Shown: one piece after another, positions 60,641-64,000 of the stretch | How the letters are laid out: the number at the start of each line of letters is the position of its first letter | How positions within the stretch are numbered: position 1 is the first letter of the stretch | Source of the DNA: Sepioteuthis lessoniana | Taxonomy: Eukaryota > Mollusca > Cephalopoda > Myopsida > Loliginidae | DNA: 64,000 bases | Reading direction: 5' to 3' | NCBI GenBank assembly: GCA_963585895.1 | Contig: CAUZXS010004306.1 | Span: forward strand, 7,501 to 71,500 | The notes under the pieces: model-generated | Databases searched by the model: none | What the model saw: only the letters and a program-made list of their open reading frames with translations | Told to the model about the DNA's origin: nothing | Program-made: the position numbers and the translations under genes

Positions 60641-61115
60641 GAAATTTGAAATTGGTTTATAGAAAAAATCATTTTAATCTTGCAAAAATAATTGTAAAGC
60701 TATTCAAAATGATGGCAATTCAAATGGAATGCTCCAAGCTTTAACAGAGATCTGTTACTAAATCTTTCGTCGCTGAGAAGCGCAAACCATATGAAATTTA
60801 CAGAATAACATGTTATGTGTATAGAGAAGCATATTTTAGTTTAAAAAAAAAAAAAAAAATGTTTACAAATGGGCTAAATATGGGTTTGCTACTACGATCT
60901 TAAGTCAAAAAGAGTATGGAGTGGAAACACACAGATTCTCCACTAAAGAATAAGTTGTAGGTGCAGCAGTGAGTAAAAAAGGCCATGCTGACAATCTGCC
61001 GGGACATAAAAAGAGCCATCACTATTGATTTCCTTGAAAATGTTGTAACTGTTAAGTGTGCTTCCTATTGCTAATTCTTAAGGCAAAATTTACCTTATTT
61101 ATTGAATAACCCTCA
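60641..61115 (+). pseudogene. Deleted mariner derivative, copy 3
   Basis: Same layout as 19031-19588: decayed coding with TCA.CA-type upstream parts, KKAMLTICRDIKRAITIDFLE replaced piecemeal from VFWDMKGPITIDFLE, then TVKC..YC.F and the terminus TTATTGAATAACCCTCAA. The first catalytic Asp context is kept but Trp is lost. The left terminus was removed or overwritten by the microsatellite. Confidence 0.7.
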
Positions 61116-61119
61116 ATGT

Positions 61120-61905
61120 CATTAAATCATTAATTTATGTAATTAATTTGTTTCTTGTCCTTCCCATTATGTCTGAATTTCAACTGTAAAGCATTATTGC
61201 TAACTTTTTGATTAAAAATTAGATCTTAAAAAATTCAACCATGACAAGTATATGTTAGTTTTTTTGTTTACACTAATAAATGTATTTGATCTTCAATACT
61301 TGACAGCACCCATCTCTTTTCTTTAGATTTCTCATGTATGCTTTGTTTTGTTTTTTATAAATCATCAAAACTGTTTGCTCTCATGTTCAGTGACAAGTGT
61401 CAAAGCAACTGATTGTAAGATGTCAGAAAAATCAACTATTTTCCAATCTCATTAAATGAGACAATCACATATGTCCAGATAAAAAAAATAGTTTTCTTTA
61501 TAGAGATTAATTAGGTCAATGAAGGTCAGCCACTTGTTGCCCAAGTATTGAACTGCAAACAGCAACTTTCACCACCTTTAAGGGGGGAAAAATTACCAAT
61601 GAATGCAGGTAGAATCATAAATCTTATCTAAACCAACTTCAATGTAATCTAACAAAGATATTAAACATTTCTAAAATATATATTAAATTGCTTTTTCTCA
61701 TCCTAATTTTTCAAATGAAAATAATATGTATCAGGATGAAAAAGAGTCAGAGTATTTCAAAAGCGCATAACCACCTTTCTGAAAACTTGAATTAAACTAT
61801 TTTAAATCTTAAAATCTATATACACAATTTACAATAGCTCTCAGAGAGATTTTCTGGGTGAACAAGTTAAACCGCCAGACAAATGATTGAAAACTTTGGC
61901 AGTTA
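61120..61905. other. No recognised feature
   Basis: AT-rich sequence without supported features. Confidence 0.5.
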
Positions 61906-61909
61906 ACAA

Positions 61910-62265
61910 AGATAGCTGACCTAACTCTTTTGATTCTGTACACTCATCATCTCATGTTAATTCATCAACCAAACAATACTGTCACTTAGGAATTGTAAAC
62001 TGGAAAAATATCATATTAAATTAATTTCTAACATTTTCATAATATTCATACAGGAAAACAGTCTTAACATTAGTCTTTGGAAAATCATATAGCCAATATC
62101 ATAAAATGGATGCTCAAATGAGACTAGCAAATCATTTCAACTGCTAAATACTATTGTCACTGAATACAGTGCTGCCGTATGATTAATAACATTGTAGTAT
62201 AAAATTTACATGTTCATAAACCCTACCCTTTAGACATTAGGGTTGTATTCTTTATGAAATACCAT
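61910..62265. repeat. Unclassified dispersed repeat (pair with 12990)
   Basis: Collinear with 12990-13215 with extra sequence in the middle: CTTTTGATTCTGTACACTC, TTTCAACTGCTAAATACTAT, TATAAAATTTACATGTTCAT and TTTATGAAATACC. Class unknown. Confidence 0.5.
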
Positions 62266-62349
62266 TTATTTGCTCTTATGATGAAACATTATTGAAAAAA
62301 AGGATTAAATGTTACTATGAGAACAAAAAAATAACCAAATGGCACTTAA

Positions 62350-62388
62350 TGGTGTGTGTGTGTGTATGTATATATATATATATATATT
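62350..62388. repeat. (GT)n(TA)n microsatellite
   Basis: Compound run at the left edge of the second LINE copy. Confidence 0.9.
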
Positions 62389-62389
62389 C

Positions 62390-63833
62390 TTACAAAAACT
62401 GTTAAAGTTTGACACTATTCAAGAAACATCTGAAAGACATAAGACAAAGAATATCAAAACTTTGTTACTACCCACATAGAAGCAGTAGTTGAGTGCATAC
62501 AAACCAAACCAAGACCAAATGCAGAGTATCATGGGAGGCAATAGCAATTAAAGAAAACAAGATAACATGCAAAAAAGCATCTTTACTTCATAAAAGAAAA
62601 CCAACAAATGTCAGCATGCAGAAACTTAAGAAAGTCAGGAAAGAACTAACTAAAACATAACAAACCCCCCCCCCCCAAAAAAAAAACTAGAATACATTCA
62701 AAGCCAAATCAATGAAATCAGAAATTCAGTAGAAGATAGACAATCACAATCAGCATGGCAAACAGTAAATGAAATGAGCAAAAGAAAAAGCACCTTGAAA
62801 GCAATATTAAAACCTGCCAGCTAAAAAGAAAAACTTCAGAAGGAGAAAGAACATTGCAAGAATCTGCTTGGAAACCCTCCTGAAATTGATAAACCTACTG
62901 AAAAAAATTATTAATGGTCAACTAAATACCAAAATTAGTTTATGGAGGAAGAACTTAATGCAGTAATGAAAAAAAATTAAAAGCAGAAAAGCTTGATGAA
63001 ATACCTCCAAAGTAGGGAAGACAAGGAAATTTGATGACATACTTCTTCAAATAAGCAACACTGACTATAAACAAAATACAATAGAGAAATGGACAAAAGG
63101 TTGCATCATCCCCTTCCAAGAAAGGTGATCTTGGAATCATCAAGAACAACAGAAGCATAATTCTAATTGCTATACCTGTTAAGGTTTATAATGCTCTGCT
63201 TCTCTACTATATCTGACCTGAAATTGAAAAAATTCTTAGGAAAAATCAGGTTGACTTTCAGAGAAATCAATTCACAACTTCAGATTCTAATCATCCCTCA
63301 AATCATTAAAGGAGTACATGCAAAAAAATCTCAAGGCAACACTATTGTTTGTAGATTTCTCCAAGGCATTTGATTCCATACTTTGAGGAAAGATGGAGCA
63401 AATACAACTAGCATATGTTCTTCTCAAAGAAACTGTTACCACTATAACAATGCTTTACAAAAACACCAAAGTAATGGTTCCCTCACCTAATAGTGACACT
63501 GATTTCTTTGACATTATCTCTGGAGTTTTGCAAGGATATACATTACCACCATTTATGTTTATAAACTGCTTAGATTACATACTACAAAAATAGATCTAAT
63601 GAAAGAAAATGGTTTCATATCAAAAAAGAGAAAAAGTAGATGATATTTTACAGACACAGAGTATACATGATCTTGCACTTTTTACAAATATACCTGCCCA
63701 AGCAGAATCCCTGCTGCATAGCCTAGATCAAGCAACAAGAGGCATTGGCCTCTACCTGAATACAAATAAAATTGAAAGCAATGTCAACACATGCATAGGG
63801 AAGGGGTGGACTACAATTGACAGGTTGTTGATC
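62390..63833 (+). pseudogene. Decayed LINE, second copy
   Basis: Collinear with 49.6-51.1 kb but more decayed. Recognisable plus-strand pieces are KVYNALLLYYI, EIEKILRKNQVDFQRN, an SPRHLIP remnant of the KAFDS motif, FFDIISGVLQGYTLPPF, and IPAQAESLLHSLDQATRGIG. The YADD box is reduced to IHDLALF. After TNKIES the text jumps to VNTCIGKGWTTIDRLLIIW, so about 35 codons containing the TYLGSSVSSTE region are deleted. A C10A10 run near 62666 marks slippage. It is broken at the right by SINE B. Confidence 0.82.
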
Positions 63834-64000
63834 ATATGGTTGGTTGGTTTGGTTTTTTTGCTGAATGGCATATCAAGTTGTGGGTTATTCAATAACAAAT
63901 CCATCCTTATAGAAGAACAGAAGCAGTACTATTTAACTCATAGCTGAGGAGATAAAAGAGTTCATGCCTTTCCAATAAGTATTAATTCAAAAGTTAATGT
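63834..64000 (-). mobile_element. SINE B inserted in LINE, cut by window end
   Basis: Tail TTGGTTGGTTTGGTTTTTTT, GGCATATCAAG and GTTATTCAATAACAAATCC, then GTAGAAGAACAG-like and GTACTATTTAACTCATAGC blocks of family B. The tRNA-like head and the right TSD lie outside the window. Confidence 0.82.

Overview
This is a eukaryotic, AT-rich, repeat-dense window. It most resembles a coleoid cephalopod genome, probably octopus. The clues are abundant tRNA-derived SINEs of the type described from octopus, many dead mariner elements, a non-LTR retrotransposon of RTE-like character, long microsatellites and very long introns. I infer the species group from repeat style and one gene, not from a database search.

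The only gene I can support is on the minus strand: the first three coding exons of a sorting nexin 13 (SNX13) orthologue, at 30482-30367, 7260-7161 and 1971-1882. All three have consensus splice sites and their phases agree (2/1, then 0/0). Together they encode 102 residues: a short start, a hydrophobic hairpin anchor, a linker, and the beginning of the PXA domain. The two introns are about 23.1 kb and 5.2 kb. The rest of the gene (most of PXA, then RGS, PX and nexin-C) would lie beyond position 1. The ATG sits directly on a splice acceptor, so at least one 5' exon lies upstream, at coordinates above 30482. A less AT-rich block at 45.0-46.1 kb is a possible promoter or 5' UTR exon, but this is weak.

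Everything else is repeats. (a) SINE family A, more than 15 copies, has an anonymous head, a variable internal tandem array and a conserved tail ending in AACC repeats. Two copies keep perfect 10-11 bp target-site duplications (TSDs). (b) SINE family B is tRNA-headed and ends in the same tail as A. Of its three copies, one has a perfect 12 bp TSD, one is nested in a mariner, and one is cut by the window end. (c) SINE family C is tRNA-headed, with many copies and a cluster at 59.0-59.8 kb. (d) There are at least a dozen mariner relics from about seven families, many of them internally deleted. (e) Two decayed LINE bodies (49.2-51.4 and 62.4-63.8 kb) and three LINE 3' ends are present. (f) A 5S-rRNA-like pseudogene lies at 56.0 kb. 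(g) Long compound microsatellites recur throughout.

The most unusual signal is a set of long, nearly perfect inverted repeats: arms of 107 bp at 17.8-18.1 kb, 59 bp at 15.9 kb, about 107 bp at 42.4 kb, and a perfect 82-bp palindrome at 34.2 kb. None is explained by transposon termini. They look like local inverted duplications (template switching) and could form hairpin RNAs if transcribed. I found no CRISPR, operon, functional RNA gene or intact transposase.
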